Positions 18,894 to 27,622 are shown, counted from the stretch's first letter. The stretch: DNA of 52,622 bases from Acidobacteriota bacterium (GCA_016871015.1 VFZX01000008.1:1-52622), one strand, 5' to 3'. Numbers and translations: made by a program. Notes: generated by a model from the letters alone, not told the origin.

Positions 18894-19678
18894 GCGGCCG
18901 CGCCCCGGACTATTGACAGGAACTCGGGGTAATCGCGGATGTAGTCGGCGGGATCGTACTCGGCGGAGGCCAGCACCAACAGCACCGCACCAGGTGAGTA
19001 CTTGTATTGGACACCCCAGACCAGGGGCGGCAGATGGAGTCCGATGGAGGGATGATCCAGGGCGAACTCTTCACGGGCCGTGCCGTCGTCAGCAACAATG
19101 CTGCAGGAGCCACGCACGCAGATCATGAACTGGTGCAGGGTCCGGTGCGCGTGTTCGCCCCGGATCTGCTGCGAGGCGACGTCAAAAACCATGAAGTAGC
19201 GCTTTACTTCAAACGGCACGTGCCGACCAGCCTCGCCAAAAGTGAGCGGTCCGCGCAGGTCCTGGACCACCGGCATGCGATGCAGTGTCACTCCCCGGAC
19301 CAGTGTCTGCGTCACTCCGGCTTCGGACGGCGGGGCGTGGATCGGCGTCAGGGGCGTAGCCGTGATCCCGACGTAGCCGGAGATTTGCGCTGGATTCCCG
19401 GCAACGACAGTCTCCTCGGGGACGTTCATGGTGACGACGCTGCCCGGCGATACCACCGCTCCGCGGCCCACTTTCACGCCCTCACAGACGGTCGAGTTCG
19501 GACCAACGCGAACTCCCTCGCCCAGCACTGCTCCGCGCATCACGGCGGAACCAGATCCAAGCTCGACCCGGCAGCCAAGCACCGCACCGGCTTGAACCAT
19601 GGCGAATGGACCGATGCGGGAGCCCTCGCCAAGATCCTGGCTCTCGATCACTGCCGACGGATGAGCGGTAGAACCCAC
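18890..19678 (-). CDS. Fusion of hexapeptide acyltransferase-like domain and FdtA/WxcM-like cupin
   Basis: 262 residues. Residues 1-104 are a left-handed beta-helix built from hexapeptide repeats (SRIGPF, AVLGCRVELGSG, VSPGSVVT, ending VVAGNPAQISGYVG), as in sugar N-acyltransferases. Residues about 125-262 are a cupin of the FdtA/QdtA/WxcM type (VKRYFMVFDV, RGEHAHRTLHQF, VWGVQYKYSPGAVLLVLAS). Such cupins isomerise dTDP-4-keto-6-deoxyglucose to a 3-keto sugar that later receives an amino and an acyl group, so the fusion would join two non-consecutive steps. No aminotransferase or rml genes are nearby, so the pathway in this organism is inferred only. Confidence 0.8.
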   Translation of the reverse strand: MGSTAHPSAVIESQDLGEGSRIGPFAMVQAGAVLGCRVELGSGSAVMRGAVLGEGVRVGPNSTVCEGVKVGRGAVVSPGSVVTMNVPEETVVAGNPAQISGYVGITATPLTPIHAPPSEAGVTQTLVRGVTLHRMPVVQDLRGPLTFGEAGRHVPFEVKRYFMVFDVASQQIRGEHAHRTLHQFMICVRGSCSIVADDGTAREEFALDHPSIGLHLPPLVWGVQYKYSPGAVLLVLASAEYDPADYIRDYPEFLSIVRGAAA

Positions 19679-19692
19679 TCGTCAATTATCAG

Positions 19693-20760
19693 CTACCGGA
19701 ATGGGATTTCGCGAGTCCCCCCGTCGAGATTCATGATGCGGATGGTCTTTGGAGGAGCAGGCGGAGGTGGAACAGGTGCCGCTGCCGGGGAGCCCGCAGG
19801 AGCCGCTGCCCGGGTCCCGGGCTCTTTGCCACCCATGCGGACCTGGACCTTGTCCAACATGGCGAGGAATTCGGGCTCGGTGTAGTTCAGGCTCACGATG
19901 ACATCGGAGTCGTGCAACTCGACCGCGGTCCGCTTGAGCATGTCCGCGGCGTCGGGATCCTTGTCCCCGCCCAGCGCCGCCAACTGCAGCATGGCGTTGA
20001 GCGCGGAGGCCATCTGGGATGCCGCCTCGGAGTCCTTGTTGTGAAAGCCGAACGCCACTTGCAGGCCTTTCTGGAACGAAACTCCGCCCTCAAAGCCTTC
20101 GATCGCCTCAAACATCTTCGCTGGACCGGGCAGTTCGGTACCGCTGGCGATGCCGCCCGGAGACACCTCGGATGCCAGCCAGAAGTCATAGAGAGCGTCG
20201 AGTTCGGCGGCGCGCGATACCAGCGGCGTGCGCAGCGCGGACGAATCAGCCACCTCGCGATGGTCCATCGCCAGCCGCACCGAAGGGCCATCGCCCAGCA
20301 GCATTATGTTCTGGCTCACCAGGGCTGCCACTATGTCACCGCTTGCGCCTTTGCGGAAGATTTCGGCTCCTTTGTAGGAGACGCGGGACGCACCTTTCTT
20401 TAGGAAGTCCCGTCGCATGGCCGCCATGTCGAACCGCCCCTGCATCGCCATCACCCCGGGCGGCTGCGCGGCCTTCTTCCCTTTTGAACCATCGCCGGGA
20501 GAGGAGAGCAGCACGCGGTCGATGTTCGGGAAGAAGCCCATCCCCTGGTCCGCGGCAATCTTCTTCACGCCGATGCGGTCCATCTCTTTTTGCAGGCGCT
20601 GCCCGGCTGGGGATCTCCAAATGCGCGTCAGATCCAGGCCCACCAGCACTTTCGCCTTGGGATGGACATATTTCCAGAACGACGGGACCGGCGCCATGGC
20701 GCTTTCGGCGCCTTGAGCCAACCCCGTGATGATCAGTGCGGCAAGCAAAATCCGGTGCAT
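19693..20760 (-). CDS. Secreted protein of unknown function with Pro/Ala-rich tail
   Basis: 355 residues with a signal peptide at about 1-21 (MHRILLAALIITGLAQGAES). The body has no recognised catalytic motif; it alternates amphipathic helices and strands and contains short motifs such as VLVGLDLTRIWRSPAGQ and LLSSPGDGSKG. A low-complexity linker (TRAAAPAGSPAAAPVPPPPA) precedes a short conserved-looking end. It starts on ATG 20760 without a visible Shine-Dalgarno. The sequence just upstream forms a 6-bp hairpin (20770-20784). Probably periplasmic or surface; function not known. Confidence 0.75.
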   Translation of the reverse strand: MHRILLAALIITGLAQGAESAMAPVPSFWKYVHPKAKVLVGLDLTRIWRSPAGQRLQKEMDRIGVKKIAADQGMGFFPNIDRVLLSSPGDGSKGKKAAQPPGVMAMQGRFDMAAMRRDFLKKGASRVSYKGAEIFRKGASGDIVAALVSQNIMLLGDGPSVRLAMDHREVADSSALRTPLVSRAAELDALYDFWLASEVSPGGIASGTELPGPAKMFEAIEGFEGGVSFQKGLQVAFGFHNKDSEAASQMASALNAMLQLAALGGDKDPDAADMLKRTAVELHDSDVIVSLNYTEPEFLAMLDKVQVRMGGKEPGTRAAAPAGSPAAAPVPPPPAPPKTIRIMNLDGGTREIPFR

Positions 20761-20769
20761 AGGAGGTTC

Positions 20770-20784
20770 GGGCGGGATCCGCCC
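20770..20784 (-). other. Short perfect hairpin in the leader of the 20760 gene
   Basis: GGGCGG-GAT-CCGCCC forms a 6-bp stem with a 3-nt loop, 9 nt before the ATG at 20760 on the - strand. It occupies the place where a ribosome site would be. The flanks have no T-run, so it is not a standard terminator of the TonB receptor gene 84 bp upstream. A role in limiting translation is speculative. Confidence 0.35.
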
Positions 20785-20867
20785 TCGCGCCCAGATTAAC
20801 AGTCCTGCGCCGGTACAGCTATCGGCCGAACACCTTAGGGCTGCAAGCCAATTGGGGGAGACGGCGC

Positions 20868-23800
20868 TCAGAAATCAAAACGCAGCGCGAGCTGGATAAT
20901 CCGTGCATCCTGCGCCGACTGCAGGCGTCCGAACGCGGGAGATGCCAGACTGTTCACCGGATTCCCAAAGTTCGTGTTGTTCCACAGGTTGAAGATCTCG
21001 GAGCGGAACTCGAACCGTCCACTCTCGCCCGGCAAACGGAAGCGGCGGTTCACGGCCAGGTCCGTTTGCGTGAAGCCCGGTCCGACGAGCAGGTTTCGCC
21101 CGCTGTTCCCGTATGTTCCGGTAGCGGGCACGGCGAACGCGCCGAGGTTGAAGTACCGCGCCACCTTCTCGCCGGTGGACCGGCCCGGATCGAGCCGTCC
21201 CTCGCCCACCACGTCCATGCGCTGTGTCCCGGCGCCCGAAAGCGCCACGTCGCGGCCCGAAATCACGGAGAACGGCAGTCCGCTCGAGACACGGAACTTG
21301 CCGCTGAGCTGCCAGTTCCTCAAGATAAGGCTGAGCGCGCCTTTGTTGGCGATGAAGGGCAGGTCCCACACGCCGTTCAATGAGAAGATATGCTTCTGCT
21401 GGAAGTCCGACAAGCCGCGCTCGCCGTTCTTGTAGTTGAACAGATCGTTGACGCCCGCTCCATCGTCGGTGGTCGAGCCGGACCTCTCGTCGATGGACTT
21501 CGAGAACGTGTAGGCCATCTGCAGTGTGTAGCCCGCCGCGAAGCGCTTGTTGAGCGCCATCTGCAAGGAGTGGTACTGGGAGCTCGTATCCGCCGTGACG
21601 TTGTTGATCGCGGCAAAGCGGGGATACAAGCGCCGCTGCTGGAGATTCGCGGCGGTGGCGCCCGGACCGAAGGGCGCGTAGTTGACCGGGCGCGACGCAC
21701 TCAGCTTGCGCCCACTCGATCCGACGTAACCGGCCTGGCCCAGCCACGAGCCGCCGAACTGGTGCTGCACGTTCAGGTTGTACTGCTGCACGTAGCCATC
21801 GCGATTATCCGGATCGACGGCATTGGCGCCGAACGGCACGACCGGAAAGTCGCCGTCGGGCCGGAACTGGAACGGGAACGGATTCACGGTGCCAGCGAAG
21901 GGATCCCGCAAGCTCGCCGGGTTGGTGACGCTCACCAGCAGCCGCCACGGCAGGGTGGTATTGCCCTTGGCGATGTCGAGCGCGGGAGAGGGAGTGATGA
22001 AGACGCCCCACGCGCCGCGGATCGCCGTCCGGCCGTCGCCCTTGAGGTCGTAGGCAAAGCCGATGCGCGGCAGGAGATTGTTGGCATCCATGCGGACAAT
22101 GCTGGCGGTCACGCCGGGATCCCCGGGCACCAGCAGTCCGGTGGGCGCCTTCGGAAACCGGACCGACTGCACACCCGCCCGGAACGTCGTCGCCTTGCCG
22201 TGCACTTGCACGAACGGCACGTAGAGTTCGTAGCGCAGGCCGAGGTTCACCGTCAGCCTGCGGCTCAGCTTCATGTCTTCCTGAATGAACGCGTGGTATT
22301 GCTCGGAATCGGAGACGTCCTCGAGCAGGCTCTGCTGGTTGTAGGCGAACGGACGCCCAATCAGCAGGTCAGCCACCGCGTCGCGGCTGAACCGGCCATC
22401 GAAATTCCAGTCGCCGGTCCAATTCTGGACCCGCGTGACGTGGGCCACGTTGCGCGTCTCGAATCCCACGCTGAGCGCGTGCCGGCCGGTGTTCCAAGCA
22501 AGACGGTCCGTGAACTGCCAGGTAGTCTCGGGCTCGGCGAAATAGGTTAGCGGCGAGCTGTTGAAGCGGCCGGTCACCACAATGCGCGGCGCCATCGGAA
22601 GCGGCCCGTCCTGGATCACGTTCAAGCCAAAGTCCCGCGCGGTGCGGTTCAGCGGCGACACGACGGTGGAGTTGTCGATCCGGAAGATGGACAGCGACGC
22701 GTCATTGAGCAGGCGCGGACTGAACACGTGCGTATGGTTCAGCGCGCCGCTGCTCATCGTGGTCTGGCGTTGGCCGGCGAGCTTGAAGCTGTCCGTTCCC
22801 TCGTTTTTCAGCTCATCACGGTTGCGCAGCCAACGGAGGCTCACCCTGTCCGCGGTGCTGAAGATGTGATCCCCCTTGAGGATCACCTGATTTCCGGTGG
22901 TGGGCGTCGGCCGGAACTCGACGAAGCTCCCGTCGGGGCGGTTCGGCCGCGGGAGATACTCGTTCACGTAGGCCACCGCGGCGGGATCGATCCGGCTCGC
23001 GGGGATCCGGTTGCCGGGGAATACCGCGTTGGCCAACGGATCCAGCACCTGGACGCGCGAGGTGGAGAAGTCCCCCTGCAACTCGCCGGCGCCGGGGGCG
23101 AAAAACGTGCGCAGCGCGGACTGGGGACGGATCCGCAGCCCCTGGTAGGATCCGAACACGAAGGTCCGGTTGCGGCCGTTGTAGCCGGGCAGGAGCACCG
23201 GTCCGCCGAGACTGCCACCGAACTGATTCTGGCGCAGCGTGGGGATTCCGGCGGCGAAGAAGTTCCGGGCGTTGAGCTTGTCGTTGCGGAAGAACTCGAA
23301 GAGGCTGCCATGCAGATCGTTCGTGCCGGACTTGGTCACGCCCAGGAAGATGCCGCCCCAGCCGCGCCCGTACTCGGCGCTGTAGGTGTTGGTCAGCACC
23401 CGGAACTCCTGGATGGCGTCCGGATTCGGATAGTTGACGCCGCGGTTGTACATCGCCTGAACCATCGAGGTTCCGTCGAGCATCATGTTGTTGCCCGCCT
23501 GGCGGCTGCCGGATACGGATATCACCGGGCCTGTGCGTGCGTTCGGGTTGGTCGCCGAAAAGCTGCCCGCGCCCACTCCGGGAAGGAGTTGCGCAAGCTC
23601 GAGCAGGTTGCGGCCATTGAGCGGCAGCGACTCCAGGCGTTGGCGGTCGACGGTGGCGCCGACGGTGCTGGATTGCGTGTCGACGGCCAGCGCACCGGCC
23701 TGCACGGTCACGGTCTCGGTGGCCGAGCCGACCTGGAGCGTCACGTCGACGCGCGCGTTCTCGCCAATCCGGACGGTGATGCCGGATTGGGCGAAGGTCC

Positions 23801-24047
23801 GGAATCCGGTTACGGCGATGGTGATTTTGTATTCACCAGGCTGAAGGGACGGGAACAGGTACTGCCCGGAGCCGCTGGTGAGCGCGCTTCGAATGAATCC
23901 GGTTCCAAGGTTTTGTGCTTCAATAGCCTTTCCCGCGATCGCGCCGCCGCTCGAGTCCGAGACGTGGCCGAAGATCGAGCCACCGGTTTGGCCGTTCAAG
24001 GAATTGCAGACCGCGGCCATTAGGATCGCGGGCGAGATGCAACGCAT
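20868..24047 (-). CDS. TonB-dependent receptor with N-terminal carboxypeptidase regulatory domain
   Basis: 1059 residues. A signal peptide covers about 1-19, followed by a carboxypeptidase-regulatory-like Ig domain at about 22-105 (GEYKITIAVTGFRTFAQSG). A plug domain with LPLNGRNLLELAQLLPGVG starts near 140, and a large beta-barrel ends in the aromatic terminus QLALRFDF needed for outer-membrane insertion. This is the Oar-like class greatly expanded in Acidobacteriota, assumed to import large ligands such as oligosaccharides. GGAGGT sits 5 nt before ATG 24047. TAGAAT at 24069-24064 is a likely -10 box. It is divergent from an MFS transporter and sulfatase with only 27 bp between starts, so its ligand may be a sulfated sugar. 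Confidence 0.93.
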   Translation of the reverse strand: MRCISPAILMAAVCNSLNGQTGGSIFGHVSDSSGGAIAGKAIEAQNLGTGFIRSALTSGSGQYLFPSLQPGEYKITIAVTGFRTFAQSGITVRIGENARVDVTLQVGSATETVTVQAGALAVDTQSSTVGATVDRQRLESLPLNGRNLLELAQLLPGVGAGSFSATNPNARTGPVISVSGSRQAGNNMMLDGTSMVQAMYNRGVNYPNPDAIQEFRVLTNTYSAEYGRGWGGIFLGVTKSGTNDLHGSLFEFFRNDKLNARNFFAAGIPTLRQNQFGGSLGGPVLLPGYNGRNRTFVFGSYQGLRIRPQSALRTFFAPGAGELQGDFSTSRVQVLDPLANAVFPGNRIPASRIDPAAVAYVNEYLPRPNRPDGSFVEFRPTPTTGNQVILKGDHIFSTADRVSLRWLRNRDELKNEGTDSFKLAGQRQTTMSSGALNHTHVFSPRLLNDASLSIFRIDNSTVVSPLNRTARDFGLNVIQDGPLPMAPRIVVTGRFNSSPLTYFAEPETTWQFTDRLAWNTGRHALSVGFETRNVAHVTRVQNWTGDWNFDGRFSRDAVADLLIGRPFAYNQQSLLEDVSDSEQYHAFIQEDMKLSRRLTVNLGLRYELYVPFVQVHGKATTFRAGVQSVRFPKAPTGLLVPGDPGVTASIVRMDANNLLPRIGFAYDLKGDGRTAIRGAWGVFITPSPALDIAKGNTTLPWRLLVSVTNPASLRDPFAGTVNPFPFQFRPDGDFPVVPFGANAVDPDNRDGYVQQYNLNVQHQFGGSWLGQAGYVGSSGRKLSASRPVNYAPFGPGATAANLQQRRLYPRFAAINNVTADTSSQYHSLQMALNKRFAAGYTLQMAYTFSKSIDERSGSTTDDGAGVNDLFNYKNGERGLSDFQQKHIFSLNGVWDLPFIANKGALSLILRNWQLSGKFRVSSGLPFSVISGRDVALSGAGTQRMDVVGEGRLDPGRSTGEKVARYFNLGAFAVPATGTYGNSGRNLLVGPGFTQTDLAVNRRFRLPGESGRFEFRSEIFNLWNNTNFGNPVNSLASPAFGRLQSAQDARIIQLALRFDF

Positions 24048-24063
24048 GACACCTCCCGCGTGG

Positions 24064-24069
24064 ATTCTA
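24064..24069 (-). promoter_or_regulatory. Candidate -10 box of the TonB receptor gene
   Basis: On the - strand this reads TAGAAT (5/6 of TATAAT), 16 nt before the ATG at 24047, so the transcript would begin near 24057, at the ribosome site. No good -35 is seen at 16-18 bp. It lies in the 27-bp divergent gap, so the rest of the promoter falls inside the MFS gene. Confidence 0.35.
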
Positions 24070-24074
24070 TCACG

Positions 24075-25277
24075 ATGACGTTATCAGCATCGCGCTGGTG
24101 GATTGCCGGACTGCTGTTCGCCTCAACCACGATCAACTACCTCGACCGGCAGACTCTGTCGGTGCTGGCGCCGTCGCTCAAGACCGAGTTTCAATGGTCC
24201 AATACGCAATTCGCGCTGATCGTGATGGCGTTCCGCGCGGCCTACGCTGTGGGACAGACGCTCAGCGGCCGGATGCTCGACCGCCTGGGCACGCGGCTGG
24301 GGCTGATGCTGTCGGTGGGATTCTATTCGTTCGCGGCGATGGCGACGAGTCTCGCGCAGGGGCTGGTGAGCTTCGCGGCCTTGCGATTCCTGCTCGGACT
24401 TGGCGAATCGGGCAACTGGCCGGGCGCGGCGAAAGCGGTGGCGCGGTGGTTCCCTGCTCGCGAGCGTGGACTTGCGGTGGCCATCTACGACAGCGGATCC
24501 GCGATTGGCGCGGCAGTCGCTCCGGCCCTGGTGCTCGCGCTGGCGGCAAGCACGGGATCGTGGCGGCTGGTGTTCGTCATCATCGGCGCGCTGGGCTTGC
24601 TGTGGATGCTCGTCTGGTGGAGGTCCTATCCGGCGGAAGCTCCGCCACCCGTGGAGCCGGTTTCCGGCGGACCGAAGCCACAAATGAACGAACTTCTGCG
24701 CCAGCGGCGCACGTGGGGCCTGATCCTCGGCCGGTCCCTCACCGATCCGGTGTGGTTCTTCATTTCGGACTGGTTCGCGGTGTTCCTGGTCTCGCGTGGA
24801 TTCCGCCTGGAGGACTCCGTGGCCGGATTCTGGGTCCCATTCCTCGCCGCCGACTTCGGCAATTTCTTCGGCGGCTGGCTGTCCGGACGGCTGATCCGCG
24901 CCGGATGGTCCGTGACAGGGTCAAGACTCGCGATCATCGTGGCGGGCAGCATCGGCATGACCGCGCTGATCCCGGCGGCGTATGCGGCCGGACTCGGGCT
25001 GCTGGTCTCCCTGTTCGCCGTCGCGACGTTCTCCTATGCGGCGCTGTCGACCATGTACCTGACGCTTCCCGGCGATCTGTACCCGGACCACTCGGTCGCC
25101 ACCGTCAGCGGACTCACGGGGACCGGGGCGGGCATCGGAACGATCCTGTCGACGCTCGTGATCGGCATCGTGGCCGACCGCTATTCGTTTGTCCCGATCC
25201 TGACCGCGGCCAGTTTCATTCCGCTGGCGGGTGTGGTCCTCACGCTTTGGCTGCTCCGAAAGCCGCGGGAGCTATGA
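24075..25277 (+). CDS. MFS transporter, anion:cation symporter (hexuronate ExuT-like)
   Basis: 400 residues from ATG 24075; a GTG at 24060 would run into the receptor's ribosome site. Twelve membrane helices are visible. The first one ends TINYLDRQTLSVLAP, the hallmark of the hexuronate/anion symporter branch. The loop GRMLDRLGTRLG is the MFS A-motif, and GLGESGNWPGAAKAVARWF is highly typical of ExuT-like proteins. It probably imports a uronate or acidic sugar. It overlaps the sulfatase start as ATGA, so transport and desulfation are co-expressed. Divergence from the TonB receptor makes a three-gene uptake set. Confidence 0.9.
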   Translation: MTLSASRWWIAGLLFASTTINYLDRQTLSVLAPSLKTEFQWSNTQFALIVMAFRAAYAVGQTLSGRMLDRLGTRLGLMLSVGFYSFAAMATSLAQGLVSFAALRFLLGLGESGNWPGAAKAVARWFPARERGLAVAIYDSGSAIGAAVAPALVLALAASTGSWRLVFVIIGALGLLWMLVWWRSYPAEAPPPVEPVSGGPKPQMNELLRQRRTWGLILGRSLTDPVWFFISDWFAVFLVSRGFRLEDSVAGFWVPFLAADFGNFFGGWLSGRLIRAGWSVTGSRLAIIVAGSIGMTALIPAAYAAGLGLLVSLFAVATFSYAALSTMYLTLPGDLYPDHSVATVSGLTGTGAGIGTILSTLVIGIVADRYSFVPILTAASFIPLAGVVLTLWLLRKPREL

Positions 25278-26656
25278 TGAACAGGATGCGCCTCACACGC
25301 CGCCAGATCCTTGCCGCCCCTCTGCTGCCCGCCATGGCTCAGAATTCGCAGCGCCCCAACGTGATCCTGACGATGACTGACGACCAGGGCTGGGGCGACA
25401 CCGGCTACAACGGGCATCCAGTGCTGAAGACACCGAACCTTGACGCGATGGCAGCCGCCGGGATCCGGTTCGACCGCTTCTATGCCGCCTATCCGGTCTG
25501 CTCTCCCACTCGCGCGAGCGTCATGACCGGTCGCCATCCGATGCGCTACCGGTGCTACTCGTGGGGTTATGATCTGCCGCTGCGCGAGGTGACGATCGCC
25601 GAGGTACTGAAGGGCGCCGGTTACGCCACGGGACACTTCGGAAAGTGGCATCTGGGCGGGATCCCGTTCGCCGCCGGACGCACCAACCGCGGGAACATGC
25701 CCGAAGACGGCAAGCCGGTTGGCGAGTTCACCCGCAGTCCGCACGACCAGGGATTCGACGAGTGGTTCTCGCACGGCAACTGGTTCGACCTGGACCCGGA
25801 CAAGCTCTTCCACAATGGCAAGCAGGCGGGCCAGCTCCAGGGCGACACCTCCGATATCGTCATGGACCGGGCCATCGGGTGGATCCGGAAGCATGCCAAG
25901 CAGCCGTTCCTCGCTGTGATCTGGTTCCCGTCGCCGCACGGGCCGCACAAAGCGCTGGCGAAGGATCGCGCACCGTATGAGGACAAGCCAGGCGATCCCG
26001 ATTTCCACGGCGAGATGGCAGGCGTCGACCGCAATATCGGCAAGCTGCGGGCTGAGCTGCGGGCACTCGGGATCCACGAGAACACGATGCTGTGGTTCAA
26101 CAGCGACAACGGCGCGATTGCGGAGGGCTCGGCGGGTCCGATGTCGGGCGGCAAGGGGAATCTGATGGAGGGCGGGATCCGCGTGCCGGGGATCCTGGAG
26201 TGGCCGGCGCGAATTTCGAAGCCGTTCGCGACATCGGTGCCGGCGGGTACGGTGGACATCTTCCCGACGGTGATGGACATGCTTGGGGTGAAGGCGAAGC
26301 CGGCGGGGCCGCTGGATGGCATCAGCTTGCGGGGGTTGATTGAGGGGAAGATGAAGCAGCGTCCCCAGCCGCTCGTGTTTGAGTTCCGCAACGCGCAGGG
26401 TGAGCCTACCATGGCCGCGGTGGTCGACAACGAGTACAAGTTTTACCGGGGACGGAGGTTCACCAAGAATCAGGTTGACAAGACGTCGGCCGTAAAGGAC
26501 TCGCTGTTCCACCTGGCATCCGATGTGGCGGAGAAGACTGATGTTGCGGCCGCGAAGCCGCAGGTGCTGCAACGGCTGGTCCGGCACTATGAGACGTGGC
26601 GCGCGTCGGTTGAGAAGGACATGGCGGCGTATCCGGCCGGGGAACCGGCGCGATGA
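25274..26656 (+). CDS. Sulfatase (arylsulfatase type, exported)
   Basis: 460 residues from ATG 25274, overlapping the MFS stop by four bases. A signal with RRQIL near the start ends AMAQ. Metal ligands are D36-D37 in TMTDDQGWGDTG. The formylglycine signature CSPTRASVMTGR starts at C76, and SDNGA is the C-terminal metal motif. The Cys form needs conversion by formylglycine-generating enzyme or AtsB; neither is in the window. It removes sulfate from sulfated sugars or aromatics in the periplasm. The upstream MFS gene and TonB receptor suggest a sulfated glycan. Its stop overlaps the following small ORF. Confidence 0.95.
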   Translation: MMNRMRLTRRQILAAPLLPAMAQNSQRPNVILTMTDDQGWGDTGYNGHPVLKTPNLDAMAAAGIRFDRFYAAYPVCSPTRASVMTGRHPMRYRCYSWGYDLPLREVTIAEVLKGAGYATGHFGKWHLGGIPFAAGRTNRGNMPEDGKPVGEFTRSPHDQGFDEWFSHGNWFDLDPDKLFHNGKQAGQLQGDTSDIVMDRAIGWIRKHAKQPFLAVIWFPSPHGPHKALAKDRAPYEDKPGDPDFHGEMAGVDRNIGKLRAELRALGIHENTMLWFNSDNGAIAEGSAGPMSGGKGNLMEGGIRVPGILEWPARISKPFATSVPAGTVDIFPTVMDMLGVKAKPAGPLDGISLRGLIEGKMKQRPQPLVFEFRNAQGEPTMAAVVDNEYKFYRGRRFTKNQVDKTSAVKDSLFHLASDVAEKTDVAAAKPQVLQRLVRHYETWRASVEKDMAAYPAGEPAR

Positions 26657-26865
26657 GAGTCGGGGAAGAAACTGCTGGGTACGTGGCCCTGTACCGGTCC
26701 GCGTTTGAGCGGTACGGAGTACAGGCGCTGTGGAGCGTCCGGATGCTGGACGATCCAACCCCGGCGGACGCGCCTTCGGTGGCGCGGTCCTTCCGCATCG
26801 AAGGGGATCTTGGGGCGCGGGTTCTGGCTGAGCAGATTGAACGGGTTTGCCGTGCCGCTGTCTGA
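26653..26865 (+). CDS. Small ORF ahead of two ruined nucleotidyltransferase genes
   Basis: 70 residues from ATG 26653, overlapping the sulfatase stop (ATGA). It is intact: helical, acidic and basic residues mixed, with FERYGVQALWSVRMLDDPTP and ARVLAEQIERVCRAA. It overlaps the GTG start of the nucleotidyltransferase remnant by 14 bp, the usual arrangement of a small partner gene with an AbiEii-type toxin. No domain is recognised. I infer it was the first gene of a two- or three-gene cassette; with the partners destroyed it may be neutral now. Confidence 0.55.
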   Translation: MRVGEETAGYVALYRSAFERYGVQALWSVRMLDDPTPADAPSVARSFRIEGDLGARVLAEQIERVCRAAV

Positions 26866-27115
26866 GATTCAATCAGCGATCTTGGGTCTGCTCGCTGCCC
26901 GGCGGTATCTTTCAGGACCGCGCAGAGCGTGTCGCCCTGGCCGCGAGTAGCGACGCGAGGCTTTCGTTCTTCGAATGCCAAGAGAGAAGGTAGGGCTGCT
27001 GTTCCTTCAAGGCCACCGGGTGGTTCAACCGGATCCCGCCCAACAGCGCGGGCACTGGCCGTCGAGCGGGGAGATCACGTCCGCGATGCTGGAGCGGATC
27101 CCGAGCCAGAGGTAG
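26852..27115 (+). pseudogene. Remnant of a nucleotidyltransferase (AbiEii-like) gene
   Basis: Three pieces of one gene survive. GTG 26852 opens VPLSEIQSAILGLLAARR in frame 2. From 26904 another frame gives FQDRAERVALAASSDARL, which fits the region after the Asp pair of such enzymes. ATG 26975 begins REKVGLLFLQGHRVVQPDP and runs to a natural-looking end at 27115, again in frame 2. The active-site segment and several hundred bases of the body are missing, and the frame shifts. Each piece matches what I remember of AbiEii/AbiGii-type nucleotidyltransferases in Acidobacteriota; no search was run. Confidence 0.6.
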
Positions 27116-27120
27116 CCTCA

Positions 27121-27622
27121 TTCAGCCCGGCTTCAGATGTGCTCCGCCGGCTCGCCAGGCACCGCGTTGAGGGCTGGGCTCTCACGGGAGGACTGGCAAT
27201 CGAGATCCATCTTGTGCTCGCAGGGGCAGGCCCTCAACGGCGTGCGCTGAACGACATCGATTTCGTCGCGGAGGAGTTCGCCGACATACCGGAAACGCTC
27301 GCCGGGGAGTCCTCGGTCCGTCACATTCACCCCGGAGAGGTTCCGGGCCGCACGAACGCGCAGTTCGTAGATGCCGCGGCCAAGCTGCGCATCGATGTCT
27401 TCGAGCCAACGGCGCGAGCAACGCCGGTGACCTTGCCCGAGGGTAAGTTCAAGGTGCTGGCCGTCGAGCCGTCTGCTTCATGAAGTCATTCCGAGGCGTC
27501 CCGAACTTCTGACCGTTCATGACTACTCGAAGGACGCCGCTGAAGGATGCGGACGGTGCGTGCCCTCAGTGGCCTTTCCGCTCGCGGACCGGGCCACGAT
27601 TTTTTCGATTTTGGGTTATTGA
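27121..27622 (+). pseudogene. Remnant of a second nucleotidyltransferase-like gene
   Basis: The first part is open from GTG 27139 to 27483: EGWALTGGLAIEIHL, then RALNDIDFVAE (a GG...D-x-D nucleotidyltransferase core), then FVDAAAKLRIDVFEP. The sequence then breaks. From 27482 in another frame it reads EVIPRRPELLTVHDYSKDAA, a Cys pair CGRC, and AFPLADRATIFSILGY to a TGA at 27620-27622. That looks like the family's C-terminal end. The middle (about 100 residues by expectation) has been deleted. Both ends remaining in order argues for decay in place. Confidence 0.6.

Noticed and set aside
20770-20784. Intrinsic terminator of the TonB receptor gene
   Set aside because: The 6-bp stem has no T-run on either strand and lies about 84 bp past the stop.
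21390-24023. Long + strand open frames opposite the TonB receptor gene
   Set aside because: The - strand frame has the complete receptor layout with signal peptide and aromatic C-terminus; the + frames are Arg/Val/His-rich shadows.
24098-25273. N-terminal extension of the sulfatase through the MFS gene
   Set aside because: It is the MFS gene read in another frame; the sulfatase signal peptide starts at ATG 25274 and fits an ATGA overlap.
26929-27483. A 184-codon intact gene
   Set aside because: The first 70 codons are another frame of the first nucleotidyltransferase remnant, and the recognisable second gene is truncated before its C-terminal part, which reappears in another frame.
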